From contig NZ_AXAZ01000002.1 in assembly GCF_000473065.1 (NCBI RefSeq), positions 1-64,000 of the forward strand: DNA of 64,000 nucleotides. The letters are read 5' to 3'. Position numbers and translations under genes: made by a program. Below the pieces are notes generated by a model that made no database searches, had not been told where the DNA came from, and worked only from the letters and a program-made list of their open reading frames with translations. This DNA comes from Bradyrhizobium sp. WSM1743. Lineage in GTDB: Bacteria; Pseudomonadota; Alphaproteobacteria; Rhizobiales; Xanthobacteraceae. Below, piece by piece: positions 1-8,811 of the stretch; within the stretch, counting starts at the first letter, position 1, and the number at the start of each line of letters is the position of its first letter.

Positions 1-714
1 CCAACATCCCTTACCCGCCGAGGTCTGCGAGAGGATGAGACGACCATGGAGGACGGTCTTCCCGGCGCATGCGAACACTGGTGACCCGAATGGCCCGCTC
101 GAGGCCTGTCCGCTAATCAGCTCGAATGCGCGCTGATATCCATGATGGCCCGGAGCCCAACACGCTCCAATCAGAGGCCGGATACATTGATGCAAGACCG
201 CATCTGCCAGGTTGACGAAACCGCTTGCAACGCGCGGCCGGACCATACATTCGGGTCAAATGCGAAGAACTCAGGCTGAGCACATCAAGTCCGCGACGGT
301 CCACTGATCCGACCTCGTGAGTGTGCAGCCACATCGCCAATTGCGGCCACGCTGGCGCTCGTCTCAGTCCGGGCTTGCGGTTCGCGGTCCCGCTTGCGGG
401 CATCGACGGGCAAGCTGATCAGCGAGGTCGTCGAGACTTCTCGTACCTAAGCGACCGCCATTTGCTCTTGCCCGGTAAATGGGGCGCGAGCCGTTTACCG
501 GCGTTTACCGGCAAGCCTGCCTCCGGAGTAGCCTGCGCCCGGAAAACGCACAGGCGGCGCTCCAATCAAAGCGCAAAATCGCCCGGGTGAAATACGCTCA
601 CAGGGGGCGGTCGCGCGTCCCCGCGCCGGACTGACAGCGCCAAAGTACCTTTTGAGGATCGCCCGAGCGACATAGCTTCGGACCGCGAGGTTGGTTTCAC
701 CTAACCTTCGAACG
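1..714. other. no gene recognised
   Basis: Reading frames here are short and lack convincing composition or ribosome sites on both strands. I see no RNA gene. The only structured element is the TTTACCG repeat cluster at 473-510. The stretch could be decayed mobile-element DNA, but I recognise no family. Confidence 0.4.
473..510. repeat. CGGTAAA/TTTACCG operator-like repeats
   Basis: CGGTAAA (473-479) is followed by its inverse complement TTTACCG at 494-500 and again at 504-510, the last two spaced by 10 bp, one helical turn. Such an arrangement suits a dimeric DNA-binding protein, but there is no adjacent plus-strand gene to which it clearly belongs. Confidence 0.3.
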
Positions 715-1137
715 CTAGAGCGGCCTGCATTGATCGATGTAGAGCCAGATGCCCTGATGCTCGTCCTTCTTGTCGCGCGAGTACGAAGGAATTTGTGAGG
801 CCGATGAAGCGGCGGTGCAGTACATCGATCCAGCCTTGATAGCTGGCATATACGGGCTAGCGGGTTTATCCTTGTCATACACTGTCACAGCGATGAACCC
901 GATCTTGATTTTCTTGCCATTGACCTCAAAGCTTTCTCCGACCGCAAGGCGCGGCGGCGGCACGAACCGACTGCAAGGTCCGGTCGACTGAATGAGCCAA
1001 CCGCCCGCCTCCGAACATTTAACTTTGCCGTCGACAGCCTCGATCGATGTGGCCTGATAGGTCCGAGTGTCATCGGCCGTGGCTGATGCGGCCGAAAACA
1101 AGAGTACAAACGATGCGGCGGTGGCAGAGCGGATCAT
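715..1137 (-). CDS. small secreted hypothetical protein
   Basis: A 140-residue protein with a clear Sec signal peptide (about residues 1-21, ending SAASATA before DD), so it is probably periplasmic or secreted. The mature part has four cysteines and short beta-prone stretches such as VGESFEVNGKKIKIGF. I recognise no domain. I chose the ATG at 1137 because it opens directly on the signal peptide; upstream in-frame sequence is arginine-rich and not signal-like. It lies about 100 bp downstream of the nuclease gene on the same strand and may share its transcript. Confidence 0.6.
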   Translation of the reverse strand: MIRSATAASFVLLFSAASATADDTRTYQATSIEAVDGKVKCSEAGGWLIQSTGPCSRFVPPPRLAVGESFEVNGKKIKIGFIAVTVYDKDKPASPYMPAIKAGSMYCTAASSASQIPSYSRDKKDEHQGIWLYIDQCRPL

Positions 1138-1234
1138 CGTGTCGTCGTCTCCAGCAGATGGTAAATTGTCGCTACAATTCCGAAGTCTTTTGTGTCGGGC
1201 AAGTGCTACCAAATGCCTAATGCGCCAATCTCTG

Positions 1235-1780
1235 CTAACCGTTTTCCTCCGCTTCATCGGAGCATCGGGCCGGTCGCCCGCCGAGCCTGACGCATTCGCG
1301 AAACCGCCATGGCTCGACGAAGCTGCCCGACCATATCCCGCGCTCGCCACGCCGCGCTTCATCCTGCGCCGCAGCATAGCGCCCCCTGCTGTAGCGCGGC
1401 CAATCCAACGCCAATCCCTGGCGAACAAGCCAATCACCAAGGTCAGTACCGCCCACGCCGCAGGTCGCGACTGTTCTTCCATACCGGTCATGGTCGGTAG
1501 GCGCGCACGTCACAGGGCGTCCAGCGATGAACGCATCCAGCGCGTTCGCAGTCTTCGCCCCGCACCGGTACTGCAGGCTATCCGCGCCCCGGCAAAGCTG
1601 GCCGCTCTCTGGCGCGTCGATGCCCCAAAGGCGGATGCGCGTGCCGTGGATTTCGATCGTGTCGCCGTCGATGATGCTGGCTTGGCCGGTCAAGTCCACG
1701 GCAGACACCTCGCCGATCGCGGTAAGGGTCATGGCGAAGGTCACAATCAATCGCCAAATGCAGTTGAGTGCGCGCTTCAT
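1235..1780 (-). CDS. exported thermonuclease-family (SNase-like) protein
   Basis: A 181-residue protein with an N-terminal signal peptide (ending near EVSA, residue 27) and a staphylococcal-nuclease fold domain. IDGDTIEI is the opening strand, RLWGIDAPE holds the family Arg, Asp and Glu, and DRYGRTVATC holds the second conserved Arg. The Thr that follows the Asp in the classical enzyme is Ala here, which is common in the bacterial family. Expected role: calcium-dependent phosphodiesterase acting on DNA or RNA outside the cytoplasm. Its ATG overlaps the stop of the upstream SIR2-like gene by 4 nt (ATGA), so the two are probably translationally coupled. Confidence 0.8.
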   Translation of the reverse strand: MKRALNCIWRLIVTFAMTLTAIGEVSAVDLTGQASIIDGDTIEIHGTRIRLWGIDAPESGQLCRGADSLQYRCGAKTANALDAFIAGRPVTCAPTDHDRYGRTVATCGVGGTDLGDWLVRQGLALDWPRYSRGRYAAAQDEARRGERGIWSGSFVEPWRFRECVRLGGRPARCSDEAEENG

Positions 1781-2793
1781 TCCACGCTGATCAAAATTCT
1801 CTGGCGCAACTCTCGCAGCAGTTCCGATGCCGTCATGTCTAACAGCGATACGGTGTCGCCGACCAGCCGCAAATTGGTCTTTATCCTGGCTCGGATGACA
1901 TCGTGGTTTTCGCGATGGATGCCTTTGATCGTGCCGAGAACGGCAGCGCCCGATTTTCGTGACCCGGTCTGCAACAGATCGATATTAGTTGCGTGAAATC
2001 CAAATCCAAGAAAGATGATCATCCGCGCATCAGCTAACACTCCCTCTACAGCTTGAACGTCATGGAGGGGACGCTGCTCGGTGTATGTCCGCATGGCGTC
2101 GATGCGCGTGAATGGATCGAATTGGGCCGTCGTTCCGAATGCATGCTGATCGGTGCTGTTGAATGACAATGCACCGATTGAACCATACGGTCTTATCATG
2201 TTGAGGTTTTGTACGATCTCCTTAGCCTCATCTGCGGTGGCGGACGCCCGCTCTTGCAAGGCCCAATACAGATAGTGTTCGATGCAACGATCGTAGTTGA
2301 AGTTTATGAAAGTGACGTGGTCAAACGCCGTTCTAAGCTGCGATCGTTGAATGCGTGAAAGGGCCATGGATAGCAACTGAGATAGCCATTTCCCGTCAGC
2401 GCGGTCCACGTCCAGCCTGCCAGTCTCCTTCGATATCGCAAGAGTGCTGTTTCGTTCTGCCTCCAGAATTTGGCCGATGATGGCGATCTTGCCGACCTCG
2501 ACTGCCTCCGGTGTCGCGCCGACATAGTGCAACGCTTCATCTATTGAGATGAAAGACCCGATGGCAGCAGCGAGCACGTTAGAGGCCCGCGTATACACGT
2601 TCCGCCGCTCTTGGTCCGGCACGCGCCGTCTAATGTGATCCAGCAGATCGTGATCACCGCCGATCAAGCTGCCATGCTGAAAACGAAACCGTACTTTTTG
2701 AGCGATTTCAGCCTTGAGAGTACCGCCAAGCGGTAGGCCATATTCATAGCTGGCACCCGCGCCGATCACAAACACGATGGACTTGCTAAACAA
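1777..2793 (-). CDS. SIR2-like domain protein
   Basis: A 338-residue cytoplasmic protein. It begins with an NAD-binding loop (VIGAGASYEYGLPLG, residues 9-23) and has the downstream TFINFNYDR block of the SIR2-like (SIR2_2) family. Many such bacterial proteins hydrolyse or bind NAD, and several act in anti-phage defence; that role is family knowledge, not shown here. There is no extra effector domain. The C-terminal third (residues 240-330) has alternating strands and helices I cannot assign. It is the first gene of a pair with the SNase-like gene (4-nt overlap). Confidence 0.7.
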   Translation of the reverse strand: MFSKSIVFVIGAGASYEYGLPLGGTLKAEIAQKVRFRFQHGSLIGGDHDLLDHIRRRVPDQERRNVYTRASNVLAAAIGSFISIDEALHYVGATPEAVEVGKIAIIGQILEAERNSTLAISKETGRLDVDRADGKWLSQLLSMALSRIQRSQLRTAFDHVTFINFNYDRCIEHYLYWALQERASATADEAKEIVQNLNMIRPYGSIGALSFNSTDQHAFGTTAQFDPFTRIDAMRTYTEQRPLHDVQAVEGVLADARMIIFLGFGFHATNIDLLQTGSRKSGAAVLGTIKGIHRENHDVIRARIKTNLRLVGDTVSLLDMTASELLRELRQRILISVE

Positions 2794-2814
2794 ACCTATG
2801 CTCCTATGGTGCGA

Positions 2815-3477
2815 TCACGCCGCAGTTTTATCTTCCTTGTCCGCGCCACGCATTACTATCCTGAGCGCATCGTCAGCCAACGGCCGCTGCAAAGCCTTCG
2901 CCTCATCCCACGGCGCGCGCATCCAGACATCGCGCTCCTCGTCGGTGGTCAAGATGACGGGCATTGCCTTGGGGTGGATAGGCTCGACGACTGCGTTCGG
3001 CGCGGTGGTCAGGAAGCCGTAAACGAGGTGTGGGCCGGGGATCGGTTTGGACTTCGTGCCCCGGTCGCCCCTGAACTCGGTCCAGATGCCCGCGAACGCG
3101 AACAGCGGCCGGTCCTCATTCAGCGCGAACCAAACCACATCCTTTTTCTTCGTCTCAGGGTTTGGCTCGGGTGCGTATTCGGCAAAGCTGTTGGCCGGGA
3201 CCAAGCATCGGTTCTCCGGCTTTAGCCATCCGCGCCAGTGCGGCGACGTCGTGTTGCGGATGTTAGTGACGGGCGGCCCGCCCGTGCGCGACGGTGGCGG
3301 CATTCCCCACCGCATCAAGCCCATCTCACGGCCAGCGTCGCTATTGCGGATCACCGGAGCCGGATAGTCTGGAAATACACCCGGCATCGGAGCCAGGTTG
3401 CCGACATAGCGATTAACCACGCGAAACAGAGCGCGGATCGCCTCTTGGTTCGTGGTGACGCTGTAGAGATTGCACAT
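2815..3477 (-). CDS. SRAP (SOS response-associated peptidase, YedK/HMCES-like)
   Basis: A 220-residue protein of the SRAP family, which crosslinks to abasic sites in single-stranded DNA through Cys2. The start was set at 3477 so the product begins MCNLYS, giving the catalytic Cys directly after the removable Met; the longer in-frame start would bury it. Also visible are the RWGMPPP segment, [23 protein letters not shown] (catalytic Asn and Glu region) and PKAMPVIL, where the family has the active-site His motif. Length matches the family (about 220). It probably stabilises abasic-site lesions during replication or SOS. Confidence 0.88.
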   Translation of the reverse strand: MCNLYSVTTNQEAIRALFRVVNRYVGNLAPMPGVFPDYPAPVIRNSDAGREMGLMRWGMPPPSRTGGPPVTNIRNTTSPHWRGWLKPENRCLVPANSFAEYAPEPNPETKKKDVVWFALNEDRPLFAFAGIWTEFRGDRGTKSKPIPGPHLVYGFLTTAPNAVVEPIHPKAMPVILTTDEERDVWMRAPWDEAKALQRPLADDALRIVMRGADKEDKTAA

Positions 3478-3549
3478 GCGCGAGGCTGTTACGTTAGCGG
3501 CAATCGCCATGGACCGTCGCTAGGAAACTTCCACCAACCGCCCGGCGTC

Positions 3550-3990
3550 CTACCTCTCGCTGCGCTGGCCCCTATGGCCGACTACTCGGTCGAGAGACGA
3601 GAAGGCGGAAAACATCGCCTGTAAGTCGACAGCACGAAACACGCTCGTTGACCTCATATAGCGATATTCGAAAGTCTTATGTTTTTCGGCCAGCAAGTCG
3701 ACCAACAGGTCGCCTCCGGTGTCAAATAGTCCTTTGGACCTACACAGGTCTCGCAGTTTTGCGAGATCGTGCCGAATGCTGTGGTGTCTCAACTCTGCGT
3801 CGGTGTAGCCTTTGTAGCCGAGAAACGCCTTGAAGTACAATTCAGTGGCGAAACCGCAGAGCATGTGAAACGCCAAATAAAAGGGCGTATCATCTGGCGT
3901 CTGCAGGCGATGCGGGTTGCTCATCATCGCATGAGCTGATTGCACGTACCCCTTCGCCACGGAGTACGGTTCCGTCGGATCGAGGCTCAT
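3550..3990 (-). CDS. HEPN-like helical protein
   Basis: A 146-residue all-helical protein. FHMLCGFATELYFKAFLGYKGY followed by RHHSIRHDLAKLRDLC resembles the HEPN arrangement, in which a helix with an E/D-LxFK pattern precedes a His/Arg-rich helix. HEPN proteins are often RNases or accessory proteins of nucleotidyltransferase toxins. I see no partner nucleotidyltransferase next to it. ATG at 3990 is the natural start. The C-terminus (GHRGQRSER) is basic and probably disordered. Confidence 0.5.
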   Translation of the reverse strand: MSLDPTEPYSVAKGYVQSAHAMMSNPHRLQTPDDTPFYLAFHMLCGFATELYFKAFLGYKGYTDAELRHHSIRHDLAKLRDLCRSKGLFDTGGDLLVDLLAEKHKTFEYRYMRSTSVFRAVDLQAMFSAFSSLDRVVGHRGQRSER

Positions 3991-4021
3991 TTAATCTCTC
4001 TCCCGACCACCACGCTGACCA

Positions 4022-4632
4022 TCAAAGTTTGATGTCGTACCACTCGGGCATCCCTTCGGCCGAAAACCGTTCGTGTGAGAAGGGGAGTGCCCAACTTGGC
4101 AGGTTCACGCTTTCAAATTGCTCCCATACATACAAGCCCAACAATGGATAGCGACTGTCGCAGGACCAGCCGACCTTGGCTTCTTCCGCGGTGAAAATAC
4201 CATCCCCCTTACGCTTCCAAATTCTGACGAGCGAGCGCTTATGCCCGCTTACGAGTGCAGCACGATGAGCGCTCGCAATTGCTTCGCGGATGGCGTAGTC
4301 GCGGTCGCTCAACCAAATCTCCAAAAAGGGTTGTCGACTTGGGCTCCGGTAGGTGCATAGGTGTGGTAGAACCACATCCCAAATTCGCTGTCACTCTCGT
4401 CGAAGTTCAGTTCGACCTTCCATTGTGGGTAATTGACCAAGCCGGATATCTCATATCCGTGGTTGCCATCTAGGATGTGAGTAGAGCTCTTGCCGAAGCC
4501 GGTCCGCTTTGTCACGCTCGTGATGTAGATGTCGAAGCAGTCTCGTTCTGCAAACGATGCTTGTGTCTTATCATCCCAGCATGGCTTGTGCTCTTTAGCG
4601 CTGCCGCGAGAAGTCTTCTTTCGTCCGAACAT
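4022..4632 (-). pseudogene. hypothetical gene split by a -1 frameshift at a slippery-type site
   Basis: Two reading frames join into one protein: residues from MFGRKK (ATG 4632, after a G-rich ribosome site) to VDNPF in one frame, then LEIWLSDRDYAIREAIASA to EWYDIKL in the -1 frame, ending at 4022. Read through, the product is about 200 residues. The change falls at AAC CCT TTT TGG, which contains the heptamer C CCT TTT, so either one T was lost or ribosomes slip here. Function unknown. The stop of the upstream membrane-protein gene is 23 nt before the chosen start, suggesting a shared transcript. Confidence 0.55.
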
Positions 4633-4655
4633 TTTGCCCCCCAAGCCGATGCGGT

Positions 4656-5189
4656 TCATTTGCATTTCGGACATGGTTTTTCCCAACCAAATGTCCCATC
4701 TGCCTTTTCGACGATCTTAGGATATCCCTGGCGCTCGCGTTCCGCGCTGCATTTCGGCCATCGCTTTGTGGCCCAGTGACTTAAAGTCCATGAAGCAGGA
4801 AGAACTCCGTCCATGCCGCTCGTGCCTCCTTCGGCTTCCGTGTCCTTCACGTAAAGGTAAAAAACACCGCCTATAGGCACCTCGCTCATAGTATTGGGAC
4901 ATGTGCGCCCCAGTCGCAGTCCGTCTTCGTCAGTTTCGTCCTTTGCTAGGCCTGCGAAGATCAAACCGTTCGCAAACAAGGCACGCCTAGCAACGGGCTC
5001 GCATTGTTTCCATTGTCCCGCCTGATAGGGCGTGCTCGGACTTGGCTCCGCAAAGCCCTTTGTCTTATTCGCTCGTTCCCAACAGGCCTCGTAATATGCT
5101 TTTCCCGTCATGCTGCCCGACGCTTGCCAATCGGTATAGAGCCAGTACCCGGCCCCAAGTGCCAGTATCAGAAAAAACAGTTCTCTCAT
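4656..5189 (-). CDS. membrane-anchored hypothetical protein
   Basis: A 177-residue protein opening with one hydrophobic segment (MRELFFLILALGAGYWLY), then a soluble domain with Cys pairs (ACWERAN, KQCEPVARR, RTCPN) and a CPKCK tail. It could be a signal anchor with the rest in the periplasm. ATG 5189 was chosen because GGGGGAAAG precedes it and the hydrophobic segment starts at once; longer in-frame starts only add sequence without that. No family recognised. It is in tandem with the frameshifted gene downstream. Confidence 0.55.
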   Translation of the reverse strand: MRELFFLILALGAGYWLYTDWQASGSMTGKAYYEACWERANKTKGFAEPSPSTPYQAGQWKQCEPVARRALFANGLIFAGLAKDETDEDGLRLGRTCPNTMSEVPIGGVFYLYVKDTEAEGGTSGMDGVLPASWTLSHWATKRWPKCSAERERQGYPKIVEKADGTFGWEKPCPKCK

Positions 5190-5682
5190 GACTTTCCCCC
5201 GCCGCGCATCATCATGCTTCACGGGAGGATCAAACGCAACGCAAACGGCTCGCAAGGTTTCACACGCAGGCCGACTGTGGCGAGCCTGAGTAGAGATAGA
5301 TGACGTAGAAATAACCGTCCCGCGCGCAATAAAAAATAGAAGCATTGCGTTGCGCCGCGTGGGTGTCGCTCGATCGGCCGGGCGTCAATTGGGACTTTTC
5401 CCAGTGCTGCATGAGACCTTCGACGTAAGTAGAAGCCCGGTATCCAAGCCGCGCGCAACTCACGCTAAGAAGCGCTTCGCACCGGGGCTGGGCCATTATG
5501 TGGATGCGGGTCACTCGGCGGGATTAACCATTCCGCATGCCAGCACCGGATTTTCCCGGATGGACCTGTTTCCAATATCTCGATTGAAGTCGAGCCATTT
5601 CTTTTGCTCGTCGCGACTACCCGGCACTGGATCTCGATTGTCGGTCTTTGCGCGCGCGCTCCCAGGAACAGACGCTACTGCA
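5190..5682. other. intergenic, divergent promoter region
   Basis: This stretch separates the minus-strand gene starting at 5189 from the plus-strand gene starting at 5683. No convincing coding frame or RNA gene is seen, so it presumably holds the two divergent promoters. I cannot place -35/-10 boxes with confidence. Confidence 0.35.
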
Positions 5683-6324
5683 ATGAAAAACCTACTGCTC
5701 ACCGCCTTCGCCATTGCCCTGTCAGTGACTACTGCGGCCGCTCAAGTCTCTATCCCGAGCGGTGCTTGGAGTGCCTATCGCGACAAGACAAGCGACAGCA
5801 AAACGATCTGCGGCATGCAAACCTATTTCCCTGCGGCGAAAGCCAGCATCTTCGTGAAGTTCATCGAGGGCGACGATCGCATCCGGGTTCACATGATGAA
5901 AGATAGCTGGCGTTTCCCCTCCGATCATTCGATCGACATCCAATTGACAGTCGGGTTCGACGGATACTCGCAAGTCGTCAACGCGCGCGGTGGCGTTTCT
6001 GAGAAAGGCTATCCGATGGTCGAATTCTCACTAACTAGTGGCATCGACGAGTTCTTGCGCCAATTCGGCGACGCGAACTACATGTGGATCGAATACCCGC
6101 AGGGCGACGAGCCGCGCTGGTCCGCGCGCATGATTGGCAGTCGCAAGGCCGCAATGCTCTTCAAGGTTTGCACGCTCGCGGTGCTGGACCAAATGAGCGC
6201 GAGGAAGCCCACCCAACCGTATGGCTCTGCGCCGGCCAAGCCCACGCAACCCTTTGGGTCGGCGAAACAGCCGACCCAACCGATCAAGCAGCCTCCATCA
6301 AAAAATGACGATGGTTCAATCTAA
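5683..6324 (+). CDS. secreted hypothetical protein with TQP repeats
   Basis: A 213-residue protein. A Sec signal peptide (MKNLLLTAFAIALSVTTAAA, cleavage before QVS) precedes a compact domain of about 150 residues (GAWSAYRDKTSDSKTICGMQ to KVCTLAVLDQM), resembling the invasion-associated-locus-B-like exported proteins common in Rhizobiales, though I am not certain of that. The C-terminus is a low-complexity tail with three copies of a (K)PTQPxGSA-like unit (residues 180-205). ATG 5683 is chosen for the signal peptide; the frame is open further upstream, but that part is not protein-like. Confidence 0.6.
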   Translation: MKNLLLTAFAIALSVTTAAAQVSIPSGAWSAYRDKTSDSKTICGMQTYFPAAKASIFVKFIEGDDRIRVHMMKDSWRFPSDHSIDIQLTVGFDGYSQVVNARGGVSEKGYPMVEFSLTSGIDEFLRQFGDANYMWIEYPQGDEPRWSARMIGSRKAAMLFKVCTLAVLDQMSARKPTQPYGSAPAKPTQPFGSAKQPTQPIKQPPSKNDDGSI

Positions 6325-6355
6325 CGATAGGCTTTAGACCGTCGCGGTCGCCCGA

Positions 6356-6575
6356 TCAGGCCACGAGCCGCAGCTTGGGATCAATGGCCTTCACAGGAGG
6401 CTCGCCAATGTTCCGCCGTAACTCGGCCGCCACGCCGTTGAGTACCGCGCGCTTTTCCTTCAATCGCTTGCTGTGATTGTAGACCTTGCCGGTGACGGTC
6501 GGCACGATCAGTTTTCTGCTTTTTGCACGCGGCGTGATCGAGACACTTCGCTGTCAATCCATCATCAAAGCCGAC
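6356..6575 (-). pseudogene. C-terminal remnant of a tyrosine recombinase (tentative)
   Basis: The minus strand encodes, without a start, the stretch PTVTGKVYNHSKRLKEKRA continuing to KLRLVA and a stop at 6356. This resembles the end of tyrosine-type integrases just after the catalytic Tyr (VYNHS), followed by a basic helix. The preceding residues lie in a different frame, so the gene is truncated and frameshifted. It suggests an old integration event at the edge of this accessory block. Confidence 0.4.
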
Positions 6576-6622
6576 ATTGATCCACCACCGCTTGTCGCGT
6601 GGCACGGCGGCCTTGATCTCGG

Positions 6623-6973
6623 TCAGGGCCGTAGCTTTCGTTTCCAAGGCGGCTGCGGAACAGGAGAGTGGACGCTTCGAGGCTCGATCGGCGGTGGAAC
6701 GCCCAATGGGCGACTGTCTTTGATCCGTTGGAGCTCTTCCTCTTCCTCCCGTTCCATTTGCTCAAAAGCCCGATGGATACGCACATTCTCCTCGAATTCC
6801 TTGTTTTGCTCGCCTTGCCATTTCGCGAGCGCAACCGGGTCCTCCGGATCTGCACATCCGTTCCTGCGCATTTCCTCGACCCATTCGTCGAACTGCGCCA
6901 TCCGCTCAAGCTCTTCGGCTTCCACCTGCCTAAGATATCTAAGTACCCGCCCGGTCTTTGGTTTGTCGTTCAT
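6623..6973 (-). CDS. charged coiled-coil hypothetical protein
   Basis: A 116-residue cytoplasmic protein, strongly helical and acidic. Heptad-like stretches run from about residue 15 to 90 (VEAEELERMAQFDEWVEEMR, then EQMEREEEEELQRIKDSR). The C-terminal 25 residues are Pro-rich and basic. No enzyme motif. ATG 6973 is preceded by AGGGGGACAC. Its 3' end overlaps the next frame, where the integrase remnant begins. Confidence 0.5.
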   Translation of the reverse strand: MNDKPKTGRVLRYLRQVEAEELERMAQFDEWVEEMRRNGCADPEDPVALAKWQGEQNKEFEENVRIHRAFEQMEREEEEELQRIKDSRPLGVPPPIEPRSVHSPVPQPPWKRKLRP

Positions 6974-7072
6974 CGAGTGTCCCCCTGTGCCGGGATGCGG
7001 TATAGCAGGCAGGAGAGCGTGCGGAAGCCCTCCGTTTGGCTGAGGGCCACGGCGCCGCAGCGTGTTTCAAAA

Positions 7073-7110
7073 AGAAAAAGCCCGACCCCGGCGAGGCGGG
7101 ATCGAGCCGA
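7073..7110 (-). terminator. intrinsic terminator after the M41 gene
   Basis: On the minus strand CCCGCC...CGGGGTCGGGC folds into a GC stem followed by CTTTTTCTTTTTG. It lies about 100 nt downstream of the M41-like gene stop at 7208, in the right orientation to end its transcript. Confidence 0.55.
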
Positions 7111-7207
7111 CGATCAGGCGATCAGAGCGCGGCTGCCAGGCGGCGAGCCGCACTCCGGTGTCCGGGTTGCCGCAATGGTGCAGGCTCGGCGGCAGCCGCG
7201 CCGCTTC

Positions 7208-7672
7208 TCAAACTTCGAGAGAATGCGCGGCGAGGATCGCCCGCTTCATCTCGTTGCCGGTCAACGTCTCGCGTTCAAGCAGCGCACGCGCAACGCCCTC
7301 GATCTCGTTCCACCACTGGCCAACAAGCTGTTCGGCCTTCGCTTCCACATAGCGCCAGTACAGCTTGGCGACTGTGCCGTTGCCGTGCAGGTCGTCGATC
7401 AACCCGGCGACGGTCCCGAAGTCGTAACCGCTTGTCAGGTGCGCCGTGTTTCCCTTGCGCCATGCCGAGTGCGGCGCAAAACGTTTTTGCGCATACGGGC
7501 CAGCGAGGATGATTAGGATCAAGGTCTCGTCGCTCGTCTTGCCGATGGTCGCGCGGCCCGATGCGATGTTATCCGGCTTGATCGATAGCCGCTTGATCCG
7601 GACGCCGAGCCGGTGGGCGGCTACGGCATGACCGGCCTCATGATGTGCGATGATCTCACGCCGGGTCGCCAT
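7208..7672 (-). CDS. standalone M41 (FtsH-type) peptidase domain
   Basis: A 154-residue protein carrying only the zinc-protease part of FtsH. HHEAGHAVAAH (residues 10-20) has the HExxH zinc motif, and SGYDFGTVAGLIDDL resembles the S(G)xxDF/DxxxA segment that supplies the third ligand in FtsH. VGQWWNEIEGVARALLERETLTGNEMKRAI is the typical C-terminal helical end. The AAA ATPase and membrane segments are absent, so it cannot unfold substrates by itself. ATG 7672 follows GGGAG; an upstream TTG is less likely. A terminator follows at 7073-7110. Confidence 0.72.
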   Translation of the reverse strand: MATRREIIAHHEAGHAVAAHRLGVRIKRLSIKPDNIASGRATIGKTSDETLILIILAGPYAQKRFAPHSAWRKGNTAHLTSGYDFGTVAGLIDDLHGNGTVAKLYWRYVEAKAEQLVGQWWNEIEGVARALLERETLTGNEMKRAILAAHSLEV

Positions 7673-7946
7673 CGGTGCCGCTCCCAACCTCGCTCAATGC
7701 CGCCCTGATCTCGCCATCAGTTGCCGCCACGTCAAGCAGTCAGGTGCGGCAGCCACACCGTGGCCCGCGAAGGTACGGCCAGCTTGCCCGCCCGGATCGT
7801 CCGCAGCACGCCGGACCATTCCGCCACGAGGGCGGCAGCCTTTCACCAAGTCGGCCGCGCAGCTTGACTGCCTTGACGTCGGCAACTCCCCTTGCCCGGC
7901 GGCCAATTGTACGGCTCTCGCGTTCTTGGTCGTGCACCCACCGCGA

Positions 7947-8282
7947 TCAGTGCAGTGTGCCGGGCGGATAATCGATGACCTTGATCAGACCGAGCGCTTC
8001 ATACTCCTTGCTCTTTTCCTCGCTCCAAGCAGATGTCGCGCCCTTGATGTCCAGATAATCGATCACGGCACGGGTCCTATCCTTCATCAGAACTTCAACC
8101 TCACCGTAGTACTGCCAGCCGCCGCCACGCCCGCCGTTGTTACCCTGCGCGGCTCGGACCATTACACCCTCAACGACTTCCCCGGTTTTCAATGAGAGCA
8201 AGACCAGTCCGCCTATAGGCATTTCGGCCGAAATCTTCGCGATATGCCGAACCTCGTCGACCGATGAAGTCCATCTTGCCAT
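7947..8282 (-). CDS. hypothetical protein (accessory-region family)
   Basis: A 111-residue protein. Residues 1-60 look like a small beta barrel (AEMPIGGLVLLSLKTGEVVEGVMVRAA) with a Gly-rich loop (GNNGGRGGGW), resembling an Sm-like or PRC-type fold, but I cannot assign a family. The second half is charged and helical (WSEEKSKEYEALG). ATG 8282 is the only good start. It sits among same-strand hypothetical genes. Confidence 0.55.
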   Translation of the reverse strand: MARWTSSVDEVRHIAKISAEMPIGGLVLLSLKTGEVVEGVMVRAAQGNNGGRGGGWQYYGEVEVLMKDRTRAVIDYLDIKGATSAWSEEKSKEYEALGLIKVIDYPPGTLH

Positions 8283-8419
8283 GATCGAATTGCTCCACTT
8301 TAGCGCACCAGTAATATCCGGATATTTAGGACAATTCAGGTTTGGTGCAAAGAAAATGCAGCGAAGCTCATGGCGCGGGACGGCGTCCCCGCGGCAACCA
8401 CGCGGGCAGCCGACCCAAC

Positions 8420-8803
8420 CTAATCATCGCTCGCCCCGGCGTAGTCCAGTGCGACGAGCCGGCCATCGAGATATCCCCAATCGCTTTCTTTGTACTCGAA
8501 CGGCTCTCCGGGACCGCCCGGCATGTAATCCCAATCGGGGAAATCGTCGTTCGCGAGCCGTTGAAGCTGATCTTCCCGCGTGAGCGGTACGGCGCGCCGC
8601 ATGACGTTGATCAAGCCGAAAGGTGCGGTCCAGAGGATAGGGCAAAGCATCTCGCGCCTTTCTGGCGTCGCGCGATCCCATTCGCGCCGTTCGCGCCGAT
8701 TGCCATCGCGTCCGCGCTGCGATCGGGCAAACTTGACGGCATATCGACGGACGCAAAGGGTCAACCGCGTTGTGCCCGCCGTGTGCCATTCGATGTTGAG
8801 CAT
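8420..8803 (-). CDS. hypothetical protein
   Basis: A 127-residue protein with a basic N-terminal half (RRYAVKFARSQRGRDGNRRE) and an acidic, aromatic C-terminus (DFPDWDYMPGGPGEPFEYK). Its composition is clearly coding. No domain recognised. ATG 8803 (MLNIEW) is preferred to a TTG further upstream. The upstream gene's stop lies at 8812, leaving an 8-nt spacer, so both are probably one transcript. Confidence 0.5.
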   Translation of the reverse strand: MLNIEWHTAGTTRLTLCVRRYAVKFARSQRGRDGNRRERREWDRATPERREMLCPILWTAPFGLINVMRRAVPLTREDQLQRLANDDFPDWDYMPGGPGEPFEYKESDWGYLDGRLVALDYAGASDD

Positions 8804-8811
8804 TCGGAGGA

